Origin: Solea solea
Taxonomy: Eukaryota; Chordata; Actinopteri; Pleuronectiformes; Soleidae
Assembly: GCF_958295425.1 (NCBI RefSeq)
Contig: NC_081151.1
Coordinates: 22,851,799 to 22,915,798 of the forward strand
Length of the DNA stretch: 64,000 bases
Reading direction: 5' to 3'
Position numbers and translations under genes: made by a program. The notes beneath the pieces were generated by a model, which did no database searches, had not been told where the DNA came from, and was given only the letters and a program-made list of their open reading frames with translations. This document shows, piece after piece, positions 10,446 through 22,979 of the stretch (position 1 is the first letter of the stretch; every line of letters starts with the position of its first letter).

Positions 10446-13040
10446 TTTAGCCTTTGTAGCCTTGTAAGTTTTTTAATAACACTACAAAGTTTTCTGAAAC
10501 TTTTTATGACATTTCATAAGATTTTTTTGGTGACCATTTTGGTTGTCTTACGTGTTCTTGTTATAACATTACAACATTTCATTTACCCAAGAAAGGTTTA
10601 TGTAGCCTTTAGTAAAACATAATGTAAATTAACGTTTTGTCCGATTTTTAGTGTTATTTGAAAAAAATCTTCAATTTTGTGGTAATTTTCCATGTTGTGA
10701 AAGCACCTTTTGATAACTGATGATAACGCAGTATCATCAGTAATATTTCTTATTAACATTACATAGATGGATAAGAATCTAAATCATTTTAATAGTTTAA
10801 TATTGTGATCTTGTTTCCTGTAAGTGCAGCCAGTGTTGGATCATCAGCATCTGTGTTACTGTACTTAACTTTACCGTAGAAGCAGAAGTGTTCGTGTGAG
10901 CCAACGCAAACATGCCCACCTCCACAAATATGCAGTCAAGCACACACTTGTTGCTGTGGAGTGGAGCTTGTGGTGATGGTGGTGAGAGTGAAGCCTCTCC
11001 CGCATCCCAGCGTCTTCACCTCCCACTGAGGCCACGCTGGTGTTATTAAAGGCAAAGAAATCAAAGCAGAAATAAAGACAAATGGAAGAGAGAGGGAGGA
11101 AAAAACAACAAAAAAACTGGCGTGTTTGAACTGAATGACATTCTTCAGCTCAGGAAGTCTGATTTTATTAAGCACTGACATGTTCACACAAACAGAAAGT
11201 AAAGAATATCATTAACAATGACTTTTACTTTTAGTTTCTGGTGTTTTATTTGACTTTATTCACTCTGGCTGCATTCACTGTACATTGACCAGACAATGTG
11301 CTCAAATTATTGTTTTTAGTAACGAGTAAAAGTCTTAATTTTATTTACGCTACATTAGGGGTGGGTCGAAATATCGATTTGGTCATATATCGTCATCCTT
11401 CCTCGTAGAATACGACAATCGAAATATGTCGCTGCTCAAATGAATGAGGTTCAACTTGTGCAGAAGTGACCTGACTGAAGAAGAGGGAGGAGTTTACGGT
11501 GGAAGAAAACTACGTTCAATATATTGATTATAACAGGATCATTGTATCTGGTTATTGGTAAAGGGCCACGTCGTGTGGTGCATCGGGTGGTGACTTGTGC
11601 CTACTTGGGAAAAAAACATGTATCCCAGAATGCATTCTGTCTGCATTCCAGAATGCAATAAGATCATTTGAGGCGAGACAGTTGTTATTTGGAATTTTAA
11701 AAGACACATGTATAGTTTGGCAGCGACGTTGTCGGAAATGCACAGCTCCACCCGGTGCCTTTCCATGGTAATGCGGGCTCCACCCACCATTCAAACAGAA
11801 GAAAGAAGTGCGCTACTTGTGTACTCCTGTACGTGGCGTGAGTTGTACTTCCCAAGAACATATACTTTATAAACAGTACATACTTGGTTATTGAGAAACA
11901 ACCTTAAACGTGTGTAAACTGTAATATGACTCATAAATAGGTGCAGTTAAAAAACAGAGTTCACAGTGGCAATTTATGACATTAATAGTGAAAATGTCAC
12001 TGTTAAATATACAGAAATTAGCGTATGTGTAAAAACAACAGTGTATAAATCAAAAAAGTGAAAAACATCCAATTTTTTTCCCTTCAGTCAAGAAAATACA
12101 AAATCAGTTCAAACTGAATTCTGTTTTGTAGCTTCAGTCCAAACTTGTAAAAAAAATGTTCACGACCACACTGCGTCGTCGTCATCTCTGCATCAAAGAA
12201 TTTCATGTGTTCATTCAGACTCAACACTGCGTGGCAGTGAGTGGATAACGTGGTGAAAGTGGTGGTTTGTTCTGCAGACGCTCATCAGATCAGAGCACAC
12301 AAAGAGAAAGTGATGTGAGGCAGATACGGACCATACATGATGTTTTCAACGACACTCCATCACCCGTTCTCCTCATTATTACTTAAACCTTTTACACAGA
12401 GAAACAAATGATCAAGAAATCAAGCAAAACTATTGCTTTTTTTATTAAATTTCTGTTACTTTCAATAAGTAAATTAGACATTACTACGATAAATGTTTGA
12501 TACATTAATCCCAACTTAATTTAATGGATGTGATATAGAATATATTAGCATAAAATGTTAGAAGAAGGCAGAGAAACGCTAAAAATATCTCCTACAAGAC
12601 CAGTAATGACTGGTTTAAGCCTTAAATAATGGATAGTTTTTTGTATTTATCTTGTTTTCATGCTTTTCACAGATAATTGTGTTAATGTTTGTGGAATATT
12701 TGTTTTCTGCAAATAGAAAGAGATGCAGTATGACATTTAACATCAGTAGCTGTACATATTTCATTTTTTTAGTCTTATTCTCAAACTTTAGTACCCTGAG
12801 TGAGACAAGCATACGTGGCCAATGAAGTAGATTCTAATCCTGAAGAAGCCGAGTGTCTTACAGACTTGAGAATTCACTTCAGTGAAGTGAAGCTTTTGTG
12901 TGAGAACTTTTCCACACCCCCACATGTCTAATCGTCTTCACCTCCTTGAGTCCCAGCCTTCTGAGGACAAATATCTAATCACTGTCCAATTTCAGCGGAC
13001 ACAGTCACAGTCTCCAATAGTCTCTAATTAACTTGATCTC
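10446..13040. other. AT-rich intergenic stretch, no gene supported
   Basis: Contains a short decayed repeat near 11355-11415 (GGGTGGGTCGAAATATCGAT) that looks like old transposon debris, and otherwise no recognisable exon. Chance ORFs of 60-85 codons lack similarity to families I know. Confidence 0.45.
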
Positions 13041-13110
13041 AATCTGAATGTTTTTGGACTGTGAGTAGAACCTGGAGAACCCAGAGAAAAACCCACACAT
13101 CACCGTTGGG
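13041..13110. repeat. Dispersed teleost repeat fragment
   Basis: Same family as 3141-3210: GTTTTTGGACTGTGAGTAGA, CCTGGAGAACCCAGAGAAAA, ACCCACAC. Strongly decayed. Confidence 0.5.
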
Positions 13111-15145
13111 AAGAACATACGGCAAACAACGACTGAGTGCTGACTCCAGTTTCAAGATGAATTTGCACTCTGTCCTTTTGAGGGAATAGTTTGGGTTCAT
13201 TCAAGCAGAGACAGAAGGAAAGACGAGATCTATGCAATTTAGAGTGACTGTTGAAAGATGTTTCATGGCCAGTTAGTGATTTTCTTGACTCTTGACTCGC
13301 TGAGTGTTGTTGCAGAAAGTTTTCCTCTGGAGTCTTTTAGGATGACGTCGGAGTAAATTCAAAGGTTCTGGATGGTTTGTCTGCCATGAATCTTCTAGAC
13401 TATTCTGTACTGTAGAAGCTTTCAAAACTCAATTAAGGAGTTTGAATCTTCTTCTTTTTCACTGTCATGAGATTTAGCCCCATCTATTTTAAATATGAAG
13501 TGAATGTGTGACACTGGGTCCCATGAAGAACGTTCAACTTTTGCTCCTGAAGATCCGACGATTACAGGAGACGTTTTCCTTTGAACCTGATTTGGTGGGA
13601 GGGTCACATGTTCAGGTGCTAAAAGGTGAAGATTTGACACCTTCAAAGTCCACACTCTTGACCCTCCACACCTTTTTTTGTTCAGTGTTTGCTCTGAGAT
13701 CCCGACACAACAGGTCCTGATATGTCTTCTCGTCCCCCACCGTTGACCTTTTCACCCGTCCTGACACCCATACCTGCTTTGAAAACAGGGGGGGGCTAAC
13801 GTGACATGTTGTCGCTCATGTTGGATGTGGTTGCTGAAATATTTTAGGATAGATGTAGTGTAGCTTTTTTCCTGCTCGTTTCTTCCTCTTAATTCATACA
13901 AGCCAACGCGCAGCATGCACATGACGCCCAGGCAGAAAAAAACATTTTTGGCAACAGAAGAAGTAGACGCCAAGGACAGTCATCCAAGCCTTGACCTGCC
14001 GACACCTCAACTCCCCGCCTGACGTGCCTTTCAGCTGTGAGCTCCTCGGACCAGACGTGTCTCTTCTTCTTTCGTCTCATTTCTTGCGTCCAAACTTGTA
14101 CCGCTACCCGATGGTGAAGTGAGATACTACAGGACCCTGGTGCGCGGGTATAACGGTGTCCGCGATACGCAACGTACCGTGGGCTCAAGACACAAACTAG
14201 GCACCTTTGAAGGTTCCTTTCCTAGATACAGAGGTCTGGACCGGATACAAGACTCTCTCAAGACTAACTCAGTTCTCCTCGTATCTGAACTGTCTTCAAT
14301 AAAATCAACAAATACAACTTAACTCATCACTGACTCTAGAGGTTCCATCACAGGTCCTCTCACCTGATAATCAAACATCTCTCTAACAGAATGGAATGTC
14401 ATTTCACAGTGATGCATATGTTGGGCGCCTGTGCTCTCGTTTACTGTTTAAGAGAAAATTGCGAAACATCGGGAAATGGATGATCTCTCCCATCTCTAGT
14501 TCCACTTTCATGGAACTAAACATCCATGACTCCTCAGGTTAGCAGGAAACAGACTGGAGCCTCATCCTTCTTCTTCTTCTTCCCTTCAGACTTCACAGAA
14601 AAGGCCCCTGAGCTTGTGCAGGTATTAATTTGCGGCGATTACCTGTAGCTTCACAGGACCTGCAGCACCTCCAGCCAGGCAGCCGGCAATCCCAGACACA
14701 GGCCTAATGACACTGTCTGTGTGTGTGTGTGTGGGGGGGGGGTTCTGCTGTGTTTTGTTCCTTCCTTTTATGGCCAAGGGCTCCCCCGCCCTGCAGAGCT
14801 TAATAAGATGTTTACATGGAGCTGGGTGTGGGAACCAGGGCCCATATGCTGCCGTGTTAGATGACAGGGACCTGCTTTGTGTGTGTGTATGTGTGTTTGG
14901 CCTTGTTAAGAGGTTTTAGTGTTGAAATCAGAGCCCACACAGACCTGCAGCAAGGTGGGAGACTGTGCAGCAGGTCTGCCATCAGTCAAAGTGTTCAAAC
15001 ACAAAAAATACAAAAGATCTTTTTATGAAAATCCAGTTAAAACCTATTTTCATCACGTAGACGAAGCCCAGGAGGTTTCCTCTGCTGTGACACTTACCTC
15101 CTCTTTTTCTTGTGTTTGCATTTAAATGAAATGAGATACGTCATA
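13111..15145. other. Intergenic, with a possible conserved non-coding element near 14585-14880
   Basis: No exon recognised. Around 14615-14700 (GCAGGTATTAATTTGCGGCG, CACAGGACCTGCAGCACCTC) and 14785-14880 (AGCTTAATAAGATGTTTACA, with the RBPJ-type TGTGGGAA at 14827) the sequence is non-repetitive and motif-rich, interrupted by (GT)n/G9 at 14718-14741. Regulatory role is inference. Confidence 0.3.
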
Positions 15146-15147
15146 TG

Positions 15148-15455
15148 TTCAGGGTTCCCACGGGTCCTTGAAGGCCTTAAAAGTTTGTGAATCTGAAAAG
15201 AAACCCCACCTGTAAATCCCTTCAAAGGTTTTTGAAAATTGTCCAAAATAGACATGGGTCATTGAAAGTGCTTGAATTTTGTGCAAGAAAGAAGTGAAGT
15301 CTCCTGCTGCTGTTGTGCCCTTTAGGGTTCCCATGGGTCCTTGAAATCCTTGAAGGTTTGTGAATTTGAAAAAAATGGTTTTGAAAATCCTCTAAGATAG
15401 ACATCGGTCATTGGAAGTGCTTAAATATTGTGCTTCAGGGTTCTAACGGGTCCTT
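15148..15455. repeat. Tandem cluster of the 'GGTCCTTGAAA...' repeat, copies 2-4
   Basis: Three partial copies start at about 15150, 15324 and 15437 with GGGTTCCCACGGGTCCTTGA-type text. The first also contains ACATGGGTCATTGAAAGTGC and GAATTTTGTGCAAGAAAGAA, matching the copy at 8362-8545. Local duplication of one dispersed repeat. Confidence 0.8.
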
Positions 15456-15686
15456 GTAAGTTTGTGAAATTTCAGTTTACTCATTTTAAAAACCACCATC
15501 ATCAAATTTAACCTGAGCCCTTGCATGACTTGTTGTGTTTTTGATATCAGGACAATCTTTTATCCTGATATCAGTCTTTGTTCCTTTTGTTGTCTTTGGT
15601 ATGAAGAAGTCTTATCATGTGCACACACTGTAAGTGTCTGGCAGTGTTTCCAGTCATGCGTTCATCTCTGTGTGAGTTATCTGCAT

Positions 15687-15765
15687 GAGGGTAATGGTGG
15701 TGGTGGTGGAGGTGGTGGTGGTGGTGGTCGAGGAGGAGGAGGAGGAAGAGGTGGAGGTATAGACC
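15687..15765. repeat. (GGT)n/(GGA)n trinucleotide tract
   Basis: GGTGGTGGTGGTGGAGGTGG followed by (GGA)n; purine/G-rich on the + strand. The glycine-rich ORF across it is an artefact. Confidence 0.9.
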
Positions 15766-16271
15766 TGGAAAGGTATTCCAAAAAAACAAACCACTCTGCT
15801 GTCCTGAGATGTTCCTCTCAGTCTGGGGAGACAAGGAGGTGCCATGGTGTGCTGGAGAAGATCACGTCTGTATGATGTGGTGTTGATGATGTCGATCGTG
15901 TTGTAGTCATGGCATCAGTTCTCATTTGAGAAGGTCTACAGACATTAGAAAGAACGTGAGCCAGAAAGCCTCCAGCATCCAGGACGTGTCCCGTTCAGAT
16001 GTTCAAATCTACATTTAGCCCAAAGAAAAACCCAGTGTATTTGCTGCTGCTGCTGCTGCTGCTGATAACGACATTAAACCATCATGACTCCAGTGTTATC
16101 AGACACACCCCCTGGGATTAGAGCGTCTACACCTGCTGCACCTGCTGCTGCTGCGACTGCTGTTACCAGAAAATGTCTTTGGTAGAGGTTGAAGTCACTT
16201 ATTTTTTCATAATATTACTGAAGTTAAAGTAAATTCAAGAATATGACGTTTACTCCAAGTTAGGAGGCGTT

Positions 16272-16345
16272 AGGATTGAGCCATGGTGGATCAGTGGTCG
16301 GGCGAGTTGTCTCTCAACTGGAAGGTTATGGGTGCATAAACATGA
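16272..16345 (+). mobile_element. SINE head fragment (tRNA-derived)
   Basis: GCCATGGTGGATCAGTGGTC resembles the A-box region, and CTCAACTGGAAGGTTATGGG the sequence before the B box of the SINE in this window. The element stops shortly after, so it is a fragment. Similar debris: 25290-25330 (AGGTTTGATTCCCAC), 29690-29760, 36795-36850 (GGTGGATCAGTGGTGG, GGGTTCGAGTCAAGG) and 62262-62285. Confidence 0.5.
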
Positions 16346-16732
16346 GCGTGTGTGTGTGGGATTGTGGTTGATGTGAGTTGGCACATCCTTCACTTGCATT
16401 TATAATAACTCAGTACAGAGTAAGAACACGTTTGTCGGACACATTTAACGACTGCTTTCAGGTCGTCGCTTGTTCGTGAAGCTTCTTCTTCTTCAGAAGT
16501 GTACGTGTCAAATGAATCCACCATGACATCGACTGACATCAACCTCTGCTTTGTGAACATCTGAGGGTTTGAGATTTGCCAAAGTACCAGCTTTGTTTCT
16601 CAAACCAGAACAGACCACACACACACACCATAGCCACGCCCCCCCAAAGTATCCTCTATGTTATCATCTCCAGTATTTGACTCTAAAAGAAAAAGATTTG
16701 TCTGGATTTCTGAAAGATCAGCTTCTTCATGT

Positions 16733-16835
16733 AAATATCGTTATTTTACTATTTTATGGTTGAAACAACTCATTCATTGAGAAAATAATTGACCGATATA
16801 TAAATAATGATAATTATCATGAGTTGCAGCCATGA
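16733..16835. repeat. Dispersed AT-rich repeat ('AACAACTCATTCATTGAG...GAGTTGCAGCC'), copy 1
   Basis: Family recognised by GAAAATAATTGACCGATATA and ATGAGTTGCAGCC. Other copies: 34905-35165, 47785-48030, 62635-62820 and, inverted, 61915-62145. They share TTTTTCAGCTTCTTAAATGT, TTTGCTCCAT, TTTTGGTTTGTGGAC and TTTTCTGACA. It is a familiar teleost repeat whose class I cannot name. Confidence 0.6.
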
Positions 16836-17049
16836 CATGAAATTGGGGCTTTTCCATTTTACACTTCCAGCTCCACTTGACTCAGTTTGGTATCAGTCAC
16901 GTCCTTTTCCATGACTTCATAGCTCCTCCTCAAAGTGGGCGGGGTCAACATAGCATGACTGTGTGCATATTCTGGTAAGATATTTGTATTTTTACAAATA
17001 TCTTGGGAACTTAGACTGTACAAATCAGGTGGACATGTCTCTTGTGGTC

Positions 17050-17250
17050 GTGTTGTCTGAAGAAAGACTTAGTCAGACTGGAGTCAGTCTGACTAAGAAG
17101 ACATGCAGGAGTAATCGGACTATGAATCATATTTATCCAGGTATGTTAGTCTGACTAAGACTAGCTCCATTTTAGTCGGACTAACGTGTTTACATGAGAA
17201 TAAGAAAACAGAGTTATTGTCTAACCTCACCAGAGCAGGAACTAAAAACT
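17050..17250. repeat. Repeat remnant with perfect 13-bp hairpin (TTAGTCAGACT motif)
   Basis: CTTAGTCAGACTG (17068-17080) and CAGTCTGACTAAG (17085-17097) are perfect inverted repeats with loop GAGT. GTCTGACTAAGAC (17149) and TTTAGTCGGACTAACGTGTT (17172) repeat the motif. The arrangement looks like a small DNA transposon remnant; no ORF. Confidence 0.5.
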
Positions 17251-17477
17251 CCTCTTGTTGCAACCAGTGGAGTTGCCCCCTATTGGCCATTGAGGAGAAC
17301 ACAGGTTTCATTCCCTTTGTCTTGACTTTTCAGGTTGTTCATTTCTTTTATGTGAAATCTTTACAGGGCACTCATTGAAATACTTGGAAGTTAAAAATTG
17401 GATTGGATTATTGGAGGATGTTGGATATTGGAGGTCCATGAAGGCACCATATATGGTTCCTTGCCCCTCTGTGGTAA

Positions 17478-17620
17478 AAAAAATAAATATATATATATAT
17501 ATATATAGTCCTTGGAGACACCTGTAGACACCTGCCCTGCATGTTTAATGGAGGTTCCATTTCTGAAGACTTGAAGACTCTTCTTTTACATAACAGTAAA
17601 AAAAAAAAAAAAAAAAAGTT
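17478..17620. repeat. (TA)n and poly-A tracts
   Basis: AAATAAATATATATATATAT at 17481-17507 and an adenine run at 17598-17618 (could be a retroposed tail, no body recognised). Confidence 0.7.
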
Positions 17621-18082
17621 AAATTTAAATCACGCAACAAAACCGAGTTCCCTTGTTGACTTTGACAACATTCAGGATTACTGTAGCTTTGCAGCGAGAC
17701 ACTGATGAACATCTGAGCGTGACAAGCTCGACGTCTCTGTCTGATCCCCACTCACCTGTCTGTCTGTGGTCTGAACCTTCACGTCGCTGCAGCCTGTGAT
17801 GAGCAACAGTCACCTGTGTCTGACGAGTCCAACCTTTTTCTGGGAAACGTTGCATCACGCAGCACATTTTTGGGAAGTTGAGGTTGAGTGAGCAGTTTTC
17901 TCCACTCCTTTAAAAGTGCATCATCAATTTCACAGCCCTGCCCCTGAGCAAGGCAGTGACTGTGTGATTATCCAGAAACTGCCTGAGCTCCTGGTGTAAA
18001 CATGAGTGTGAGAGGATTGAAGACTCAATCTTCCACTCTGAGAAAATGATCCTGCAGCGCTGTGCTGTTGTTGTCGCTGAAG

Positions 18083-18086
<4 letters not shown>

Positions 18087-18144
<58 letters not shown>
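18087..18144. repeat. (CA)29 microsatellite
   Basis: Uninterrupted CA dinucleotides; the cysteine/valine minus-strand ORFs over it are artefacts. The flanks 17620-20690 contain no recognised gene; (AGCCTC)n occurs at 18259-18284. Confidence 0.95.
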
Positions 18145-18147
<3 letters not shown>

Positions 18148-20689
18148 CAAGCCGCGACAGGACTGTCTAAAGTTTACTCTTTTGTCCGATAAGAGCTCGA
18201 CTGGCTTGTGTTTGCATTCCTCAGGACGGGACTTGTAAACGTTTCTATGGCAGCTCCCTCAGCCTCAGCCTCAGCCTCAGCCTCGGCCTGTTTGTGTTCC
18301 GCCGCTGAGGCTGAAGGTGAAAGCGATTGTTTGCTCGACTCTTTTCCTTCTTTGAAAACACATCAGTCTTTGAATTCTTCCAACAAGAGCTTTGACAAAC
18401 GGGAGCTCTCACAAGGCAGATGAAAGGATGAGGGTCAGGCGGAGGGCTAATGACAGTGTTTGACTGACATTAGCCCTTTTACTTTTATTTTTAATAAGTT
18501 TTGTCACATAAGTGGATAACATAAGGCTCTGGGGCCAGTTCTGGCCCGTAAACTAGTTTTATCCGTCCTCACATTTTACGTCAGTTGTGATGACAGAAAA
18601 GCTGCATCAGAATTAGAACTAGTGAAACACACAGCCAGACTTTTATTTTGAAATAGTCACAGGTAAGGACAGGTGAGCTTCCATGTCACAGCTATAAAAG
18701 TTTTTGTAGGTTTAATAATTATTATGTATATACTTTAAATCTAATGTCTAATGTAAGTACTGTTTTATTAAAAGAATAAAAACCTAAAACTGCTCAGATA
18801 AGTGTTTGAGTTTGTGTATGAAGCTCAGATTGAATATTTAACATGTGCATTTATTGTCTTAAACCTTTCATTTTCATGTTAAAACACAGAGAAAAACAAT
18901 TCCATCTGCATTTCTATAAAGATGTTGTTATTTTGGCGCCTGGGAGGCAGTTTTTGTAGAAACTGCGTTATTCTGTATCCAAAACAAAGAAAGTCTTTCA
19001 AGTCGTCTACACAAGCTGCCGTTTTCAGACTTGTATTAAGGTCCAAAAGCAGCGTTTTCCTGAAATTTTCTGAAGCAAAAGTAGTTCCAGACTTCTGTCA
19101 GCCTGCGCTGCCTCCACGTTCATCTCACCTGGACGTTCTGGAACTACTACTCCTGCTGTTCTCAAAGACTGAATGTTCTGAATCATTATAGTCTTCTCCA
19201 TCTTCTTCTCCATCTTCTTCTGCTTCCTCTGCTTCTTCTCCTTCATCTTCATCTGCTTCACTTTCCATATCTGGCAGTTATGACAGTCAGGATTGATAGA
19301 GTTAAACACCAGATGCACTTCCCGATACAACCCTCTTCATGTATTAGGACTATGGAACCAGCACTAGAAGCAGACTGGATGTGGACCACCACTGGCTGCA
19401 TTAGTCCATGTGACATGGACGTCTTCTTCATCCGTGCTTTTCTCTACGTTAAAGACGTACGTACGACACTTTTGTCCTGGTCAGAAGCATCGAAGAAGAG
19501 GAGGAAGAAGAAAGTAACCATGGAAACTTGCCTGAGGTTACGTGAGGATGTGCAGCGCATCGTTCAAGGAGTTCAAGAACATTCAAATGAGAAAGTGACG
19601 CTGCTGCGATGGAATGTGAGAGGGAGAGTGCACACGCATGGAATGTTAGACTGACGGCAAACGTGTGGAAATTGGTAGCGTCACTTTTTTGCGGGGAAAG
19701 GAACTCCCAAAGAATGACCTCCATCCTAAAAGTCTGGACTGTTTGAGGAAAAGCTGAAGGACCTGCGCGCAGGAAGGTCCCGCCGCTACGACCACAACTG
19801 GCCGTGAGCCATTTGTGAAAGTGTGAACGCACAGATTACTCGTAACAGATGTATAATTTTATGGAGACGTTTCCAAATGAAGTCATCAGGCGAACGAAAG
19901 AAGGGAGCAATAAAAAAATCCCGAAAACGGTGATTCCACGCGCGCAGGTCGCCACACGCCCAGCGCTCACTCGCCCGCGGCGCTGACTCAGGACTTCTAG
20001 CCGTGACGGAGGGGAGAAAAGAAAGTCTGAATATTTTCATGTCTTCACGTCGTAAAAAAATCCCAGTCATCAGAGGCACAATTACTTTAATCACCAGGTG
20101 TGATTAATGCACAGGAATCTGCCCGAGTGGCATCCAGCTCTGCTCGTAAACTCAATTTAAAAGCAGCTCTGGTCCAGATTTGAGTTTTCTGGATGATGAA
20201 TCAGAGAAGAAAAGTTAATTTCCTCAGAGGAAAGTCTCGTGGACGCTCGTAAACAGCAGCTTTATGTCTGCACTGCAGGACGTATCAGATCAGCGCGCCG
20301 AGCTGTTGTTTAGTCTTTGCTCTGCATTAGAGGCCCCAGTGATGTGAGATGGGACTTTTATCTCCCGCTGAATTTCTTAATCCTTCAAACGTTCACGTTC
20401 CTGAACGTGTTTCGTTGTAATCTTCCTTTGAGACGACGCGCCGCGAGTCTGCACACACACACACACACAATCACAGAAGAGAGTTGGTTAAAAATAAGCT
20501 TCTGTACAGTTTCTTTGTGACATCAGATAACGACTCGTGTTTTTAAGCATTAAATGAAAAATGAAAACCAAACTTAGAAAGAAGTAAAACAGTCATGAAA
20601 GTTAATATTTGGTGTTTGGTCCACAGGGTCAGGGGTCAGGCTGTTTGACCTGTTGTGACCTGTACTACTATGATGATGGTTACAGTTAC

Positions 20690-21325
20690 TCGGTCGGTTG
20701 TTTAGGTGGCTCAGTTGGTTGGTTGTGTTGTTGGGTGGGTGCTTGAGTGGTTACTTGGATCAGATTGTTGGCTGGGTTGTGAGTTGGTTGGTTGGTTGTG
20801 CAGGTCATTGGTTGGTTATTTGATCAGGTTGTTGGTTGATTAGTTACTTGGTTGGATGGGTGGGTCAGATTTTTGGCTGGAGGGTAAGGTTGTGAGTTGG
20901 TTGGTTGGTCAGGTTGTTTGTTGGCTGTGCAGGTAATTGGTTATTTGGTTTATCAGTCAGGTTTTAGTTGGTTGGTCAGTCAGGTCTTTCGTTGGTTGCT
21001 TGGTCGGTTAGTCAGGTCTTTGGTTGGTTGGTTGGTCGTTTGGTTGGTCGGTCGTTTGGTTGGTCATCAGGTCTTTGGTTGGTTGTTGGTCAGGTCGTTG
21101 GTTGGTTGGTCAGGTCTTTGGTTGTTTGGTTGGTTGGTCAGGTCTTTGGTTGGTTGGTTCGTTGGACAGGTCGTTGGTTGGTAGTCAGGTCTTTGGTTGG
21201 TTGTTGGTTGGTTGGTCAGGTCGTTGGTTGGTTGGACAGGTCTTTGGTTGGTTGGTTGGTCAGGTTGTTGGTTGGTTGGTTGGTCATGTCTTTGGTTGGT
21301 TGGTCACTTGGTCGTTTACCTCTCA
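20690..21325. repeat. GGTT-rich minisatellite
   Basis: Units built from GGTTGGTTGGTCAGGTCTTT with GTTGGTTGGTTGG spacers, most regular from 20985 to 21310 (unit about 32-50 bp with GGTT sub-repeats). All + strand frames stay open and encode W/G/V/L-rich pseudo-proteins. The strand asymmetry (G/T on +) is total. Confidence 0.9.
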
Positions 21326-21329
21326 TTGA

Positions 21330-22979
21330 GTAAAAAAAACCCTGACGCTCTGTTTTTGCCACTGAAAAGATTGTAGGAGAGAAAACGACAGATTTATGTC
21401 GTCTAAACTCAACTTTTCTCTGTCAGCAGAGTTTACTGCGTATTCGGTGACATTAAGAAAAACAAACACATGAAGCAAACAAGGTTTTCTGAGCTCATCT
21501 TTCATTAAATATTAAAATATCACTTTGATCATTGATCATCTGTTGCTGCAGAAAACTCCGGTGACTTGTGTGCAGATCGTTGACCTCGTGACTCGTCGTG
21601 TTTATCTCTCACTCGTCTCCTTATCACTGCTGATAAGAGACGACCAGTGTGTGTGTGTGTGTCTGCACCTGCCTCACAGGGAGGCTGTCTGACGTCCGTC
21701 CACCTGTCGCCGTCTGTCCTGGAGTCTGTGCGAGGACACGCAGCTGTCCCAGAGACACTGTCCTCTCTCCATGTCCAGTTGAAAGCTGCTGTGGTAAAAC
21801 AGTGAGAGAGACGAATCCTGCTGACTTTATTTCTCTTTTATTTTGATGGTTTTTTGGACGAGTAAAAATCTCCTGTGTCCCTTGTGTGGGCCCCACCCCA
21901 GTGTTTGGGAAACACTGATTTCAAAGATCCCGGCTTCAGAGCTTTGATATCGTGCAGACGCTTGAATGCATCACACGCACACATCATGTGTTTTTTTTCC
22001 TTTTATTTTATTTTCACTGTGTAATCTGATTTATTCCTTAGTTTTTAATTTTTGTTTGAGAAAAAAAGTGATTGTTAAATAGTAAAATTTCCCTTTCAAT
22101 ATTTTTCCTAAGAAATCTGAAATGGCACAGATGGTGCCAAACTGTGCCAAGCTGTGCCACGCCTGTGCATCTCTTTACTAAAACCTCTGTCATTTGTCCA
22201 CATGTAGTTACATGACTTCTTGAGTTTTTCAGCTCCTACTGCATATTTGTAAAGATGATGTTTACTTGAAAATGCAATATTATTTTAGGCGAGGGAAAAA
22301 TCTGCATTTATTTGACACTGTGGCATCTCCAGTTATTCTGATACCAAGATCAGTGACATAGAGATCATTTACTCATGTTCCAGCATGTTCCTGCTTCTAT
22401 AACATGTTTTAAAAACAAGAAATAATTCTTTTAAAGTTTATTTGAACAAACATCTATATATGTGTGTGTTTGTAGATTATCTACCTTTAAAGGATCTTTA
22501 TAATTAAAATACATGGTTGTTGACTGTGTTAGACTGAAAAGGAACTTTAAGTCTTTTTATCCGCTCTCCTTTAATGTGTCTTATCATATTATTGTCTCAT
22601 CTGCCTCTGACCACCGTGTGTCCTCCTCTACATGATGCAGGGAGGTGTCAGTAGAGGGCGCTGGCAGCCATGTGTCCTGCTGCTGCCGCTGCTGCTGCTG
22701 CTGCTGCTGCTGCTCAGTGAGGAGCAAAAATGAATGTTTTCACTTCTTCTAACAAGAAGCTTTTTTTATTTTTTAAAACAAATGTTCACTCTTTCTTCGT
22801 GACTCACATTTAAAACTTTTATTTTAGAGTTTTTAAAACATTTAATTTTCATGTGAAACATTTTAGTGAGGTTTTATTTTGAAGGACAAACGTTTTACTT
22901 TGTCAAAACACTTCATAAAAACGTCATTTGTCTGTGAAACAAATAATGAGAACGAACTCGATATTTAATCATCATTTTT
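21330..22979. other. Intergenic upstream of jag2 promoter
   Basis: AT-rich with (TG)n at 21648-21660 and a CTG/CCG run at 22677-22714. No exon recognised; the last 300 bp run straight into the GC-rich promoter block. Confidence 0.5.

Noticed and set aside
14119..14322. 67-codon ORF followed by AATAAA
   Set aside because: The polyadenylation-like hexamer is tempting, but the peptide has no similarity I recognise and no upstream exon could be found.
20897..21333. Three overlapping tryptophan/glycine/valine-rich ORFs
   Set aside because: Frame-independent openness produced by the GGTT array; looks like membrane protein by composition only.
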